The notes under the pieces are model-generated. The model saw only the letters and a program-made list of their open reading frames with translations, made no database searches and was not told where the DNA came from. Below, piece after piece: positions 1-11,073 of a stretch of DNA of 64,000 nucleotides. Position numbers and translations under genes: made by a program. Each line of letters starts with the position of its first letter. Positions within the stretch are counted from its first letter, which is position 1. Source of the DNA: Oscheius onirici (lineage: Eukaryota > Nematoda > Chromadorea > Rhabditida > Rhabditidae); assembly GCA_932521025.1 (NCBI GenBank), contig OW051472.1, positions 3,224,001 through 3,288,000 of the forward strand. Reading direction: 5' to 3'.

Positions 1-2303
1 TCTCTTGCTTACCATCTTTCCGTCTTCACTGGTATCTCGGGCCACATTCATGTCCTGCTTTCGACGACTCGAGCCGCCGCTGACAATAGGTGGAGTCTCT
101 GAAGCTCTGGAGGCGAAAGATTCCTCATTCCCATCAGTGGTTCGTCTAAAAAAACTTTGTTTTCCAAAGAAAACTACCAAAATGCTACCTGATTTTGTAG
201 CTCCCTGGAGGCCTTCCTTTCGGACGAATCATGTCCACGGGAGATTCGGATTTTGGAAGAACAAGAACAGGTTTCTGGGGAGTGACGGGAGGCGTCATCT
301 GACTCGGATCGGCGCTATCTTCATCTCTTTTTGTCTTTCCCTTATCCGTGTCCAAGAGATAGCTCTCCATCCAGTCGGGACGTTTCTTGGCTCGACTGGG
401 TCTCGGACCGGACAGATCAGCCTGATCGTCAAAGATAACCTCAGTAGTCCGTCTCTTTCGCCTCTTGATCACTTGTCCTTCCTTTGGGGGAGTGTCCTCC
501 TCAAGCTCCGTCTTCTGCTCATCAGGACTGCTTTGAGGACTCTCCTCCTCAGGCTCTGGTGATTCCACGACATCTGGCGTCTCCGTCTTGGCGACTCTCT
601 CCCTCTCTTGCATCTTCAACAATTGTCTCTGCTTTTCCATATAGGCAGCACGACCGCGGAGCTTCTTCTTCCGTCCAAATAGACGAACTTGCGAGACGTC
701 CGTCTTCTCTCCCATCATCTCCTCGACCTTCTTCAGCATAGTGTTCATGACTCGTTTCACATCCATCTCCCGCTTTCTGTCTTCTTGACTTTGACTTCTG
801 ATTGGAGGAGGTGTCGGGTCTCGAAGTGTCTCTTCCTTCTTCTCCTTTGGAAGCTTTATTATTTTGACCGGAGTGACGGTAGCCTCTCTGACACGAAGAG
901 TACGGGAACGGTTCTGAAAGAATACTGTACTCTCGCATTCAGTTCTTCTCACCCTGGACATTCTGGTCAACGTCGGTGGAGCCTCATCCTCATCCTCTTC
1001 GTCTCCATTCGTCTCATCCAGATCGATGGGTTCAATCACAGGAGGCGATTCTTCTTTCTCCACCATCCTCTCTTCCTCCTCCTCATTTTCCTCTTTTTTC
1101 ATATCTGGACTCAAACTGCGACTGCGACGTCCCTTCTTTCCCACAGTTTTTTCCCGATCCGGATCGTCTTCTCTGTCCTCCACATGCTGAGCCTTGACAG
1201 CTCCGTGAACTTTTCGGTAGTGATTGAAGTAGTTGCTCCATTTGCTGATGGTATGGTTACAAAGATAGCAGCTGATCTTTCCCTGCTTCACGTAACTGTG
1301 CTTCATTCCACAGTGGTAGCCGAAGATCTGAACAAGGTATTATTTTCAGACTGGATGTCCTACCGAAAAGTTCTTGAAGGGAGCAATATCCGCACAATTT
1401 GGATGAGTACATTTCAAGGTTGCTCCGTCAACAAGACCGCGATTGAAGCGAGAAATTTTGTGAAGAGCAGCCAGCTGAACAGTTTTTGGTCAACGTTCTC
1501 TTCCCAAAAGACTACCTCGTTAGGAGGAAGTTCAGCAGAGTATCGAGAAAGAATGTTATCTCTCGGATTTCTAAGCTTCATGGCCTTGCTTCGAGTGTGA
1601 GGATCCTGTGGGAAACAGACGGCCGTCCGTCCACTGGGCAGATTCTTGTCTCCCAAAAGAGCTGACGCCAGTCCGACGAGACGAGATTCTACTGGAAGTT
1701 CACTTCCTATGCGGGGAAGAGTCGGAATAATCAGAGGGTCCTAAACTTCGACTGTTCTACTAAAAAAGAACTAATACTTTGCTTCCAGGAACAGGAATAA
1801 CGACATCTTGTATTTTTCTGTTGATGATTTTGATAATGTTCTTGTTTTTCTTTCTCTCGTCCCCATCCTCTTCGTCCTCGTCCGTTTTCTGTTCCACTGC
1901 AAACAGTTTATACAAAAGTGACAAATAAACGAACCCTGAGATTGAGTCATCAAGAATTGCTGCCAAAGTGAGGCCGAATTGGCGCTGACGGCTGTGAATT
2001 TGGTCTTACAGTACTGCTTCTTGTGAGAGACGAGATTGGCGACGCTGCGGAACATGGTCCTACAGACTCGACACTCCAGAACGACATCAACCTCATTCGT
2101 CAGAAGACTCTGCATTTCAGCTGTTCCCTTCTGGAAGGACTGTAGAAGACCACGGACGCCTAAATTTGCCTTTTTTCAGCACTCTAACCATTACCTTCAG
2201 TCCCGGTATTCATGTTCTGTGAAAGGTGGCTGACGTCCTGTTGAGACATCTGAGCTCTGTGAGGAGTCCAACCACCCGACGTGAGAGACTTAAAAATATC
2301 CAT
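1..2303 (-). CDS. ZNF800: ZNF800-like zinc-finger protein, 3' end beyond window
   Basis: Seven exons are readable: 2303-2195, 2159-1935, 1896-1778, 1740-1516, 1474-1364, 1327-189 and 145-13, all phase-consistent. A donor (GTAAGC) at 12-7 shows that the gene continues off the left edge. The N-terminal part has a C2HC-type finger (CRVCRTMF...HKKQYC) preceded by LLTNEVDVVLE, the layout I recognise from vertebrate ZNF800. A second cysteine/histidine segment (CTHPNC...YHCGMKH) and a C2H2 finger (CYLC...HYRKVH) follow across the exon 5/6 join. The large exon 6 encodes a long acidic and basic low-complexity tail. Family members are nuclear proteins thought to act in transcriptional control. The introns are 35-43 nt. 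Start at ATG 2303; a short upstream ATG in another frame is ignored. The orthology call rests on motif memory, not a search. Confidence 0.75.
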
Positions 2304-5300
2304 TTTTGGCCATGTAAAATTGAAAAAGAATCGATTTTTTGTTGCTCGATTGGTAATAAACGAGCAATTGGGAGACGCGAAAGCGGTAATCGTGGTGGGA
2401 TTCCAAGAAGTGGGAAGAGTACAGGTCACTGAAAAGGCTCTGGAAAACAAGCAGATTGATCGGGTAGAACGCAACCACAATCGGGGTTTATACGTTTCGA
2501 AACCCAATTGAACATACAAATTCAAACAAGTCTAAATTAGTGTGAGGTGTCTCGAAACGAATAAAACGATTACGGTATTGCTTTCTTCAAAATACACAGA
2601 CGATAGCTACCGGCATTTTGAAAGTTCACACTTTATGGAAAGGGACAGTACGACAGTTTACAGAGACAGTTACTACAAAAATAAAGTTGGGTGGCAAGTC
2701 TGAAATCCGCGGCTTGCCAGAAAATACACAAGATGAATCGATCCTGCTGTTCGCCCATATACGAGAAAGTGGTTTTTATGGTCATGCCAAGAGGGATACG
2801 TGACAAATGACAACACAGCATACTGTTTATGGAAGTGACTCAAAAGCGATGAATTTTAACTGAGAAAAGGGTCTGTTTATAAAAGTACCGGTCGCTCACG
2901 CTCCTTCGGAACTACGGGAGCTCTGAGTTTTGAAGAAAACTGTTATCTGTAAAAGTTAATATATAAACTCGAGAGGACTTTTTTTCAGTTTCTAGTTTCA
3001 AAAGCAAGTTTAAAATCAGGCGAATTAATGTTCTGTGTGTCTTTCAAAACTGAGAACCGACTGATCTTTCGGCCTCCTGTGAAATGTCAGTATCCAATTA
3101 GTGAGCTTAAAATTTTCTTTAAAGTTAATATTTTTGAGTGTCCAAAAATTGTTCTGTCAAGATTTTGACAAAAAACTCGAGGAAAACAATTTGAAAACTA
3201 AGGTTTTTAAAAGTTTTCTCTCTCGAGCCAATCGTCCTAAAATGCATCTCCGATAGACATTAGATTCCGTTTTCTCTTTCAGAATTCGGTTAAACAGGCG
3301 GCGGGGAACATTTTGCAACAAAAAGTTTTGAAATTTGATGTCGATTATGAGAGATTATTTCAGAATTGGTTGTAGTTCTCGGAGACTGATTGGTGGACTG
3401 GACGGGCGAGGGGAAAACGCGCCCCATGATTTTCTAGTCAGGTTACGGTATCTGGGAAAGACTATGATTCAGATAATAGACGAGAAATAAGAAATAGGAC
3501 AAATTCTCTGAGGTATTTTGAATGAAAATTGAGTGGAAATTGCTTAGAAAGATGTTTTGATCGGAAAACTATTACAAGAGTCAAAGGAATAGGAAATATC
3601 TGGCAGTGGACTCCTGGACGACTGGAATCAAATGGGGAGGAAAAGATGGAATTCTCTCCCGAATGAGTAAACTTTTAATGGAAATCTCCATATGTTTGGC
3701 TAAGCTTGTCCACAAAAGGTGGCATTTTAAAAGAATCGAGGAAATCCTTTTTATCGAGTCGAGAAGAAGGATTGTTTTGGTCTAACGAGGGGAATGTCAG
3801 GATTTGTAGTGGAATAGTAGGAAACTTTTTCTTGGTCTATACGAATGATAGATATAAGACGAAAATTAGAAGATTTATCTGTTTAAAAGACATAAAATGT
3901 TAATTTTTCAATCTGCAAACATGAGAATGTTTGTTGAACCCTCAAAAGATTGAAGTCAAACGGAGACAAAACAGCTTTCAGGAAGTTTCCTATTTTTGCC
4001 GGCTATGGTCTCATAATTTTTTCCCAAATCTCTTCTGATAATAAACCGTAAAACTTAAAGAACTAAAAAAGTTTTCGTTGAATAAAAAAACAGTCAAAAA
4101 CTGCGGGAGAGGCCAACTGGAAAGCCACCTAATCATAGTCAATGACAACGGTCCAAATTTTTCCTTCATGTTTAAAGTATAAACTTTGGAAGCTTTTAAT
4201 CTTATCTTAAGGAAAAAATATTTAAAATGAAGATGTAGAATTATCATCTTTGTTCTGATACAACTGATTGATTTGGTCGGGAAATGAGATAGAGTTACGT
4301 GAAGCGGGAAATACCCATGTTCATCTCTTGAAAAGGGTATGAATTTTCATATTTCTTTTCATCAATCACTTCAGAATATTATTCTATTCCGTTTAAATCA
4401 AAGACTTTCAAAAACTATAATCTTTCCAAGATAATTATGGCCATTTCCAGTTGGTTAGCTCACCGGCCAATTCCGGCAGTTCTAGAAATACGTTCGATTT
4501 GTGCTTTTGATCAGCAGGACAGAAAACGATGGCGAATTCGGTACTAAAGTTATTTCTCATATCTGATGTTCAATTTGAGCGCATGTTACGAAAAACTAAT
4601 AGTATGAGGGTTTATTTATCGCGCGGATCGGGTGCCTGCTGTTTAGTGGAGACGGGGAAAGACTTCAAAGGGCATTCAATGAAAGATTTCCTTGCCTAAT
4701 TGGAAGCTGGTAGTTTGGAAAGCGGGACGAAATAGGCCGAGAAAAAAAATAGTGTTAAGTTATCAACAGGACCTGTATTCAAACTCAGAACGGCCAGATC
4801 TCACAATTGAACGTTTCCAAGGGAAACTGGAAAATGTGGAAGAAGCGACGAGTTATGTGAGGAATTTGATGGAGATGGAAGAGTTTTGGTTTTGTTTGTC
4901 TGGCATGCAATTGACGAGAGAAACTGTCATTCTGCCAAAATTGAAAGTGTAGAAAGGTTACGGACATCAATGGGCACCTGTCATTCTGACTTGGTCTTTC
5001 GTATTTTGTAGAGTTCTTCTCCTTTTTGAGACTTGAATCGAGAGAATCAAACTTTCATTACAGTGGGGAAAAAGGAAGACGATTTCTGAAAGTCCAACTT
5101 GACCTGCTCGAGTATTTATTGAACCTCGGAGACATTGTTCAAAAGTTAATTTGGTTTACCATTCAATGAGAACATTCAGCTTATTTTCTGGAACTTTAAT
5201 TTACGAATCTCTGCTGGTTCCACAGCTTCGTCTGTTCTTGAAATTTGTCCAAATTACTGTTTTGCCTTCCTGATTAATTTGCTCAAAAACCCTGGCAGAA

Positions 5301-5326
5301 AAAAAATCAAAAACTTGATGAGAACA
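2304..5326. other. intergenic region, no gene seen
   Basis: About 3 kb between the start of the ZNF800-like gene and the end of TRIP13. Open frames here are under 90 codons, have no family signature and are not flanked by a consistent splice pattern. One copy of the CGCTAACGCTCC-type repeat lies near 2888-2920. The promoter of the ZNF800-like gene is presumably near 2304-2600. Confidence 0.6.
2888..2920. repeat. interspersed repeat family B copy
   Basis: CCGGTCGCTCACGCTCCTTC then GGAACTACGGGAG; shares its core with 7871-7925. Confidence 0.6.
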
Positions 5327-5332
5327 TTTATT
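5327..5332 (-). terminator. poly(A) signal of TRIP13
   Basis: AATAAA on the minus strand, five bases past the TGA stop of TRIP13. Confidence 0.6.
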
Positions 5333-5337
5333 TCCTT

Positions 5338-7477
5338 TCATATATACCGGCAACTGGTCACCTTGTCCCGATTCTTTCTCTCATTCACAGCTTGGCCAAT
5401 GTATCCAACACAGTCCTCAAGACAGATCACTTCCTGAAAGATTGTATGAAACAAAAAGAGGAAAATTTACCTCTCGAGCCAAGGTCATTGCCAGAGCCGG
5501 AATCTGTCGAATTGCTCTCCCGCTCAAACCAACAGCTTCTCGTGAAATGTTCCACAACATGTAGGAAGAACGGTCTCCAGAAACTTCTTTACAGTCAGAC
5601 GGAGCGGCAAGTTTCTCGGTATTGGAAACTAGACCGATCTGGAAAAATTTGATTGTCAAAAGAAAATGAAAAACTGACTCTTTGAAGTTCTTCCACACAT
5701 CCAAAGAGAATGTTGTAAAGGGCTTGTTGGCTGGGCTGGCCGACGTGCCGCATAAAGTCGGTTCGGTCAACCAGAGCCGGATCCAGACATTCGGAAATAT
5801 TCGAGGTGCATAGAATCAGGACATTTGGACGTCTGGAATACGAAACATGAGTCGAAGATGTGACGAGACCTTTGGAACTTTCAGTAGAAACTACTTTAAT
5901 ATTGTGCCGGACAGTTGTGGTGTGTTCATTGACATTTCTTTATTATGACTTATACTGGTTCTCGGTAGTGGTTGTGACATTATTTTTACTTAATCAGGAC
6001 GCTAGGAATTCTGGTAGAGGAAATGACAATTATCGAGAATTTTTTTGTGAAGAGGAGGCACTAACTGCTCAATTGAGAAGTTGAGTTTGACTAGAGATCT
6101 TTGAATTTCAAGTTCAAAGTTTGAACTTCGCACAACTAATTGAATGAAAGGAGAAATCATACCTGCGGATTCTGTCAATTTGAGTAAGAAGCGCATTGAC
6201 TGCTCTGATCGAGTCCGCTGGATCACCTCTTCTCGACGAGGACTCGCGAGACATTCCCAGCGATTCTACCTAGACAAAAATTTTGAAAAAATAGGCACAT
6301 GGCTTCTACCTCGTCAATAAGGACAAAGGCCATGCACTTCTTGTCTTCTGCCATCTCATCAATCTGGTCGAACATCTTTTGGACCAGTTTACCGCTCTGG
6401 AAGGCTTGAGAACTTTTGTAGGTAAAGTTACCTCTGAAAACCATTTGGAGAAGAGACTGTGACTGTTTACTTCAAAAAGAACGGCTCTGGGATACAGAGT
6501 GTTCAGTCGAATGGACAGTAGCTGAGCCACAGCTTTGCAAAGAGACGTTTTTCCAGTTCCGGGTGGACCCAACAACATGGCCATTCGATTAACTGTGATA
6601 ACGTTGTGATCTGCTCCTTTCTGTGACAGTCGGATCAACGAATACACATACGTAAGAATCTGAAGAGTTTTAAAAAGTGAAAATTGAAGAGGCTTACTTC
6701 GCTCTTCAATTGGTTGTTGTAGTACAAATTGTCCCATATTCCTTCGAACTCGAGACAGGGAAGAGTCCACAACTGTGAGCCGACGGTTCTTTCGGAAGAG
6801 TCGTCCACTGAAAAGAGAACATTTGATCAGTAGCCGCGTATTTTGGTTTCTTTCCACTATTTTTACGTTGTGTTTGTGACAAATCGTCTTACAGAGAAAT
6901 ATTCTAAAGAATGTTTGTCAGCTGAACAGACTATGCCATAAAGTGGATCACACGATATGATTATGGTTGGCAAGTTGTTTGTGTCAAAACTTGACTGTGT
7001 CAAATCATACTGTCCATTTCAAAAGTTTAGAAAGTACAAGTTTGTAAGACTTACGCGAAATCTCCTGCGACAGAGGTCCATCAATGTTTAATTTATAGAA
7101 ACGAACATCGTCCAATGACAATTCATTTGGCATTTCCAACTTTTCTTCGTCCTTCTTCTCGGTGCAACCAACAGTCACTGAGACGACTGCATCTGAAAGA
7201 GAGAGCTAAAGTTAGAGCAGAAAGAACTAACCGCTCAACTGAGTTTCATCAGTAATTTTCAGTGTCTTCCAGTTCCGAACCTCGGAGCTTGAAATATAGT
7301 TGCCTATCTCGGAAATACGTGCTTCGGCTACTGATTTAGCCCTGAAATGCTAGAGTTTAGCGAACGTTGAGAGAATTCTTACGCTTTATTCGATACTCTG
7401 ACGAGAACTTGAGGCTTGAACTGACTTTCTTTCGCTTTAGAACACATTTTGCTCATATGAGAAGCTACAGCTACCAT
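5338..7477 (-). CDS. TRIP13: TRIP13/PCH-2 AAA+ ATPase (HORMA-domain remodeller)
   Basis: Ten exons (7477-7383, 7341-7232, 7192-7055, 6807-6698, 6659-6432, 6396-6310, 6269-6163, 5832-5679, 5638-5471, 5433-5338) total 1293 nt, giving 430 aa; human TRIP13 is 432 aa. Visible features are the N-terminal domain ending WTLPCLEFEGIWDNL, Walker A GPPGTGKTS, the helix NSHSLFSKWFSE, Walker B FVLIDEVES, the sensor region CTSN, and the C-terminal LSGRAIRQIPALA. The family uses ATP to unfold HORMA proteins such as MAD2 and meiotic HORMADs, acting in the spindle checkpoint and meiotic chromosome axis control. Most introns are about 35-50 nt; two are longer (6808-7054 and 5833-6162). A TTTTTAG site lies about 16 nt before the ATG. 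AATAAA on the minus strand (5332-5327) sits right after the stop, so the 3' UTR is very short. Confidence 0.95.
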
Positions 7478-8297
7478 TCTCTTGAAGAAACTCTAAAAAT
7501 ACAATTACTTATGAAAAGAAACCGGAGAGCGAAGGAGAAAAATTTGAACTGGCGCCTTTCCAAGCCGAGTAAACGCGCTGGGTTGAGAAGCGAAGCTCTG
7601 ATATGTGGAAAATTGCTATCGAGAGTTTTGAAGCTGTTATTCCAAGTTTTGAGAGAGGATATGGTGGCAGATATTTTTCTTTCACATCGACTGAACTTAC
7701 AAACACTGACTGTGCGCATCTGTCGATGACAGCCCGGATAGAACTTCGTTCCTTGAACTGTTTAGTCCTTCACTAAAACTTCCAGGATTTTTTTTTCAAA
7801 TAATCAGAAACGTCTTATTAAAAAACGCAAGTGACTTTCAACCACATTCGTTCAGGTAAAATATATTCTCACCAGTCGCTAACGCTCCTTCGGAACGACT
7901 TGGACTGCTCTCCGTTCGAGTTTAGACTGGGTAGTTTTACTCCCTTCACTTGTCACAGAAGAAACAAACTAGTTCCAACTTGTCAAGAGTTTCTCTTTTT
8001 AAAAACGCTTCAAACGTTTTCGAACGGTTATCCGAAGATTAATCTTGACATCTGTAACGGATGTCTCAAGCAAATTGTATAGGGAGGATCTTGTTTTGTT
8101 CCCATTCAGGTTATTTGATTAGTAGACAGTTTGAACCACAACAAGTTTCTAAATTTTTCATTGTCAGGCTGATTTTTGAGAACGAGAGCAATAGATTTTT
8201 TGATGATTCACAGTCTGTCGATCAGAGGTTTGAACACTGTCCAACCAGGCACAAGAACGCATTTTTTCTATTATTTCTTTTACAGAACCACAAGGAA
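7478..8297. other. spacer between coiled-coil gene and TRIP13
   Basis: About 820 nt with no supported exon. It carries one copy of the CGCTAACGCTCCTTCGGAAC repeat at 7871-7925. It would hold the 3' UTR of the coiled-coil gene and the TRIP13 promoter, or an intercistronic spacer if the two are co-transcribed. Confidence 0.5.
7871..7925. repeat. interspersed repeat family B copy
   Basis: ACCAGTCGCTAACGCTCCTT then CGGAACGACTTGGACTGCTC and GTTCGAG; the longest clear copy. Confidence 0.6.
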
Positions 8298-10927
8298 TTA
8301 CACGACATTGACGTAAAGAGCATATCCCAGAAAAGCGACGACTACGAGAAGAACATGGAGTCAGAGACGAACAGAACTGATCCTGGTAGCGTCTTCCAGA
8401 ATCTTCTTCGCCTGCTCGTTAGCGATTTCCTCCGTTCGATCTTTCCTGAATTTTTATCATTGCTAAGAAGAAAAAAGAAAAGTTTACTGAATATGGAGGG
8501 CCTGAGAAGGACGACGACCATCAGTTAGGATGGCCGGAGGAAGTTCAATTGCGATCGAGCCACTGTCGGCTGACGAACAACGCGAAGATTCTTTCGAGAC
8601 GACGATCGACGGATTGTTGTGTTCGTAGACTCCTTCGCAGAAAATCGGACTGGGTCTGCCGTTGATAGTAGCTTGTTTAAGATTCTTGCCATCCACCAAA
8701 AGATTGTCGTGGACTTCGAGAAGGGGATTTCTCTGATTAATATCTTCCATACGAAGACACTTTTCTTCAAAACGATGAAGATGCTTTCCGATCTGAGAAA
8801 GGTCCTCATGGACACTTTGCTTGTCGTGATAGCATTCCGTTTCGAAATGTTCGGGCTGAGGCTTAATCTCCTCCTCGATGTCAATGTAGAGAGAATCGAT
8901 CGTCTTGTTCAGGTCTTCTACCATGCTCTGGAGACGGCTGGTATCACTGACGAGGTCGGATACCTGAAGGGGAATTGGTCTTCGAAGTGGTGTTGCCCAT
9001 CCAGACATAGTCAGATCTATTTACCATTCGTAGCGCAGTGTTTGTATAATCTTACATCTCTCAAATTTTGAACCAGTTTAGACTGACTTTTGTAACTAAC
9101 GTTGAATGAACATAACGTGAAACGTCAGAGACTGGTGAATATTTTCATTGGGTCAGTTTTGACTGGAATGTCAGACAGACTCAAACAACCAAGAAAGTCC
9201 TCTGTCTCCTATCAAAGTCCTAAACAGCCCCTACCTTGGCAGCCAGTTCCTGAACAGCTCCATCCGTGAAGCGTTTGTGTTCAGTAAAGGCTTCGGTTAT
9301 GTCGAAGCGAAGAAGACTATCAGCTTCGTGACGAGCCTGATCAATCTTGCGCAACATGTCTCTCTGGTCGTCCAGCTGATCCTGGATCAGTTTTTGTGTC
9401 TCCTGAATGTCGACCATCTAAACCGTATTTTTTCATGGTGAAAAGAAGTCACCTCTTTAGCCTTTCTCAACTTGGTGACTCTTTTGACAGCATCCTTTTC
9501 CTCATGTTCTTTCCTGTTCTTTTCTTCAGTCTCGTCGAACCGCTTGGTCAAGTAAGCAATAGCCTTTTTCAATTCATCCAACTCATCAGAAGATACCGGG
9601 AGATTAGAAGAAGTGTCCTGGTTGTGCGACTTCTAAAGAAACACTTGAAAAATTGACGTCTCTACCTTGTCCTTGTACTTGTCCTTTTTCAAATCACGAA
9701 CAAGAGTCGAGACGATTTCGGTCAGCTGACGAATTTGATCTCCATCCGACTGCTGACGAGGAGGCACCGGAGTTGACTGACTAGACGGAGGGATAGAGTA
9801 GTAGACGTGAGAACGGTCTGGAAGTGCCCTGTCTGGATAGCTGACCGTTGAGTAATGGCGTTCAGGTCCTGTCTGTAAAGAGATCCGTCATATAATTTTT
9901 GGGAAACGTCCCTTGTTATTATTCGGAACAGGAGCTAGCAGACGTTGTTTTCCTGCAGCGATGGCGTCATCGATGTATCGACCAGTCTAGAAGAAATATT
10001 GAGAAATCGTTGAATCAAATAATGAATCGTCTTTTAATAAAATAAAATATAAACTAAGCGAAGAATTTTTATGGTTTTGAAATCGGATATGCATCTTCGA
10101 TTGTTAAAGGTAGTGTTCTTGTTTGATGGGACCTGTTCCAGATTTAGCAGACTCAAAACAAGTAGACGCCTATGTTCAGTGAGTTTTACACTGAAAAGTT
10201 ATATCATAACATCCGTTCAATGGACCAGCACTACCTGATCCGAAAAGACTTATGACAATAAGTCAGGTCAGAACCACCTTCCAAAAGCAGTATAGTTCCC
10301 TAATCCTGCTTTCTGAGCCAGACCATTCGTGACCTACTTCGCTAATTATATCATTGTTGAGCTGTATTTGAAAAATGGGCTTCGGTTTTGTCTCCGTTTT
10401 TTTTTATAAATCTTCCACTCCTGTATTTTTCGTTCTTTAGACGAGAAGTATCTTTTCCTCTTATTGTTGCACTCAACATTTGTCTCTGATCTTCCTAATT
10501 CAAGTTCGATTTTTTTTTACCAAAACAAGTTCAAAGATTGGACGAAGTCACTCACAAACAGATTGACTCTTCTAGCAATTTGTATGAGAAGATTTTCGAG
10601 AAACTAGGAGAAAAAAAACCGAAAACGGATGAGATGTGACAAGTGAGAAATCAACGGAATTGTTTGTAAGAATAACTAGAAAAGGGAAGAAACGAAAGAC
10701 ATGGAACTGGAAAATGCATGGAAAAAGAAAAAAAAATGTAACGAAAAGTAGAGAGATTAACGTGAAATTGGCTGAGGTTAGAAGAACAGAGAAGTTACCT
10801 GATCATAATGTTGTCTCCTGGTTTCACGACTGTAAGTCTCGGTGATGATCCTCTCAGTCATGTTCCAAATAGAATAGTCAAGAATTGGAGGCGGTTCCCA
10901 GCGTCGTTTCGAGCCCAATAAGGGCAT
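8298..10927 (-). CDS. coiled-coil protein with probable C-terminal membrane anchor, family not recognised
   Basis: Eight phase-consistent exons (10927-10799, 9986-9930, 9872-9666, 9632-9453, 9417-9235, 8963-8488, 8445-8378, 8341-8298) give 447 aa. The N-terminus starts MPLLGSKRRWEPPPILDYS, followed by a Pro/Ser-rich stretch (about 65-100) and long heptad-like segments (about 110-260 and 275-320) rich in Lys, Glu and Asp. The last residues, IIVAFLGYALYVNVV, look like a short tail-anchor membrane segment. That ending depends on a 36-nt intron at 8377-8342; without it the frame stops at a TGA near 8365. A membrane-anchored scaffold or tether is a guess from architecture only. The first ATG is chosen because the 5' UTR begins at an unpaired 3' splice site at 10995. 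Confidence 0.7.
10211..10350. repeat. interspersed repeat family A, copy 1 (in intron of coiled-coil gene)
   Basis: The first half matches 20589-20670. The second half (CCAAAAGCAGTATAGTTCCC through GACCTACTTCGCTAAT) matches 35121-35195 closely, so this is the longest of the four copies seen. Confidence 0.75.
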
Positions 10928-10994
10928 CGTTGATATTTCGTCAAACCGGTGACTCGAACGCTCCGCGAACAAAATATACGTATCGTGCTGTTGT

Positions 10995-11037
10995 CTATAC
11001 GAAACGAAAATGAGAAAAGATTATTAACGGATTTATT
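10995..11037 (-). promoter_or_regulatory. operon-like junction: poly(A) signal followed by an orphan 3' splice site
   Basis: On the minus strand the upstream peptide gene ends in TGA (11076-11074), AATAAA follows (11037-11032), and about 35 nt later a TTTCGTATAG acceptor (ending 10995) opens the 5' UTR of the coiled-coil gene. No donor for this acceptor was found. This arrangement matches intercistronic junctions in trans-spliced operons of other animals; here it is inference. Confidence 0.5.
11032..11037 (-). terminator. poly(A) signal of the peptide precursor gene
   Basis: AATAAA on the minus strand, about 36 nt past the TGA stop at 11074. Confidence 0.55.
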
Positions 11038-11073
11038 TGTTTGTGAATCGGGGAAGCTATCACAGAAAATAGA

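Noticed and set aside
4692-4952. 86-codon plus-strand frame in the ZNF800/TRIP13 spacer
   Set aside because: No recognisable domain, and no acceptor, donor or poly(A) signal that would make a gene.
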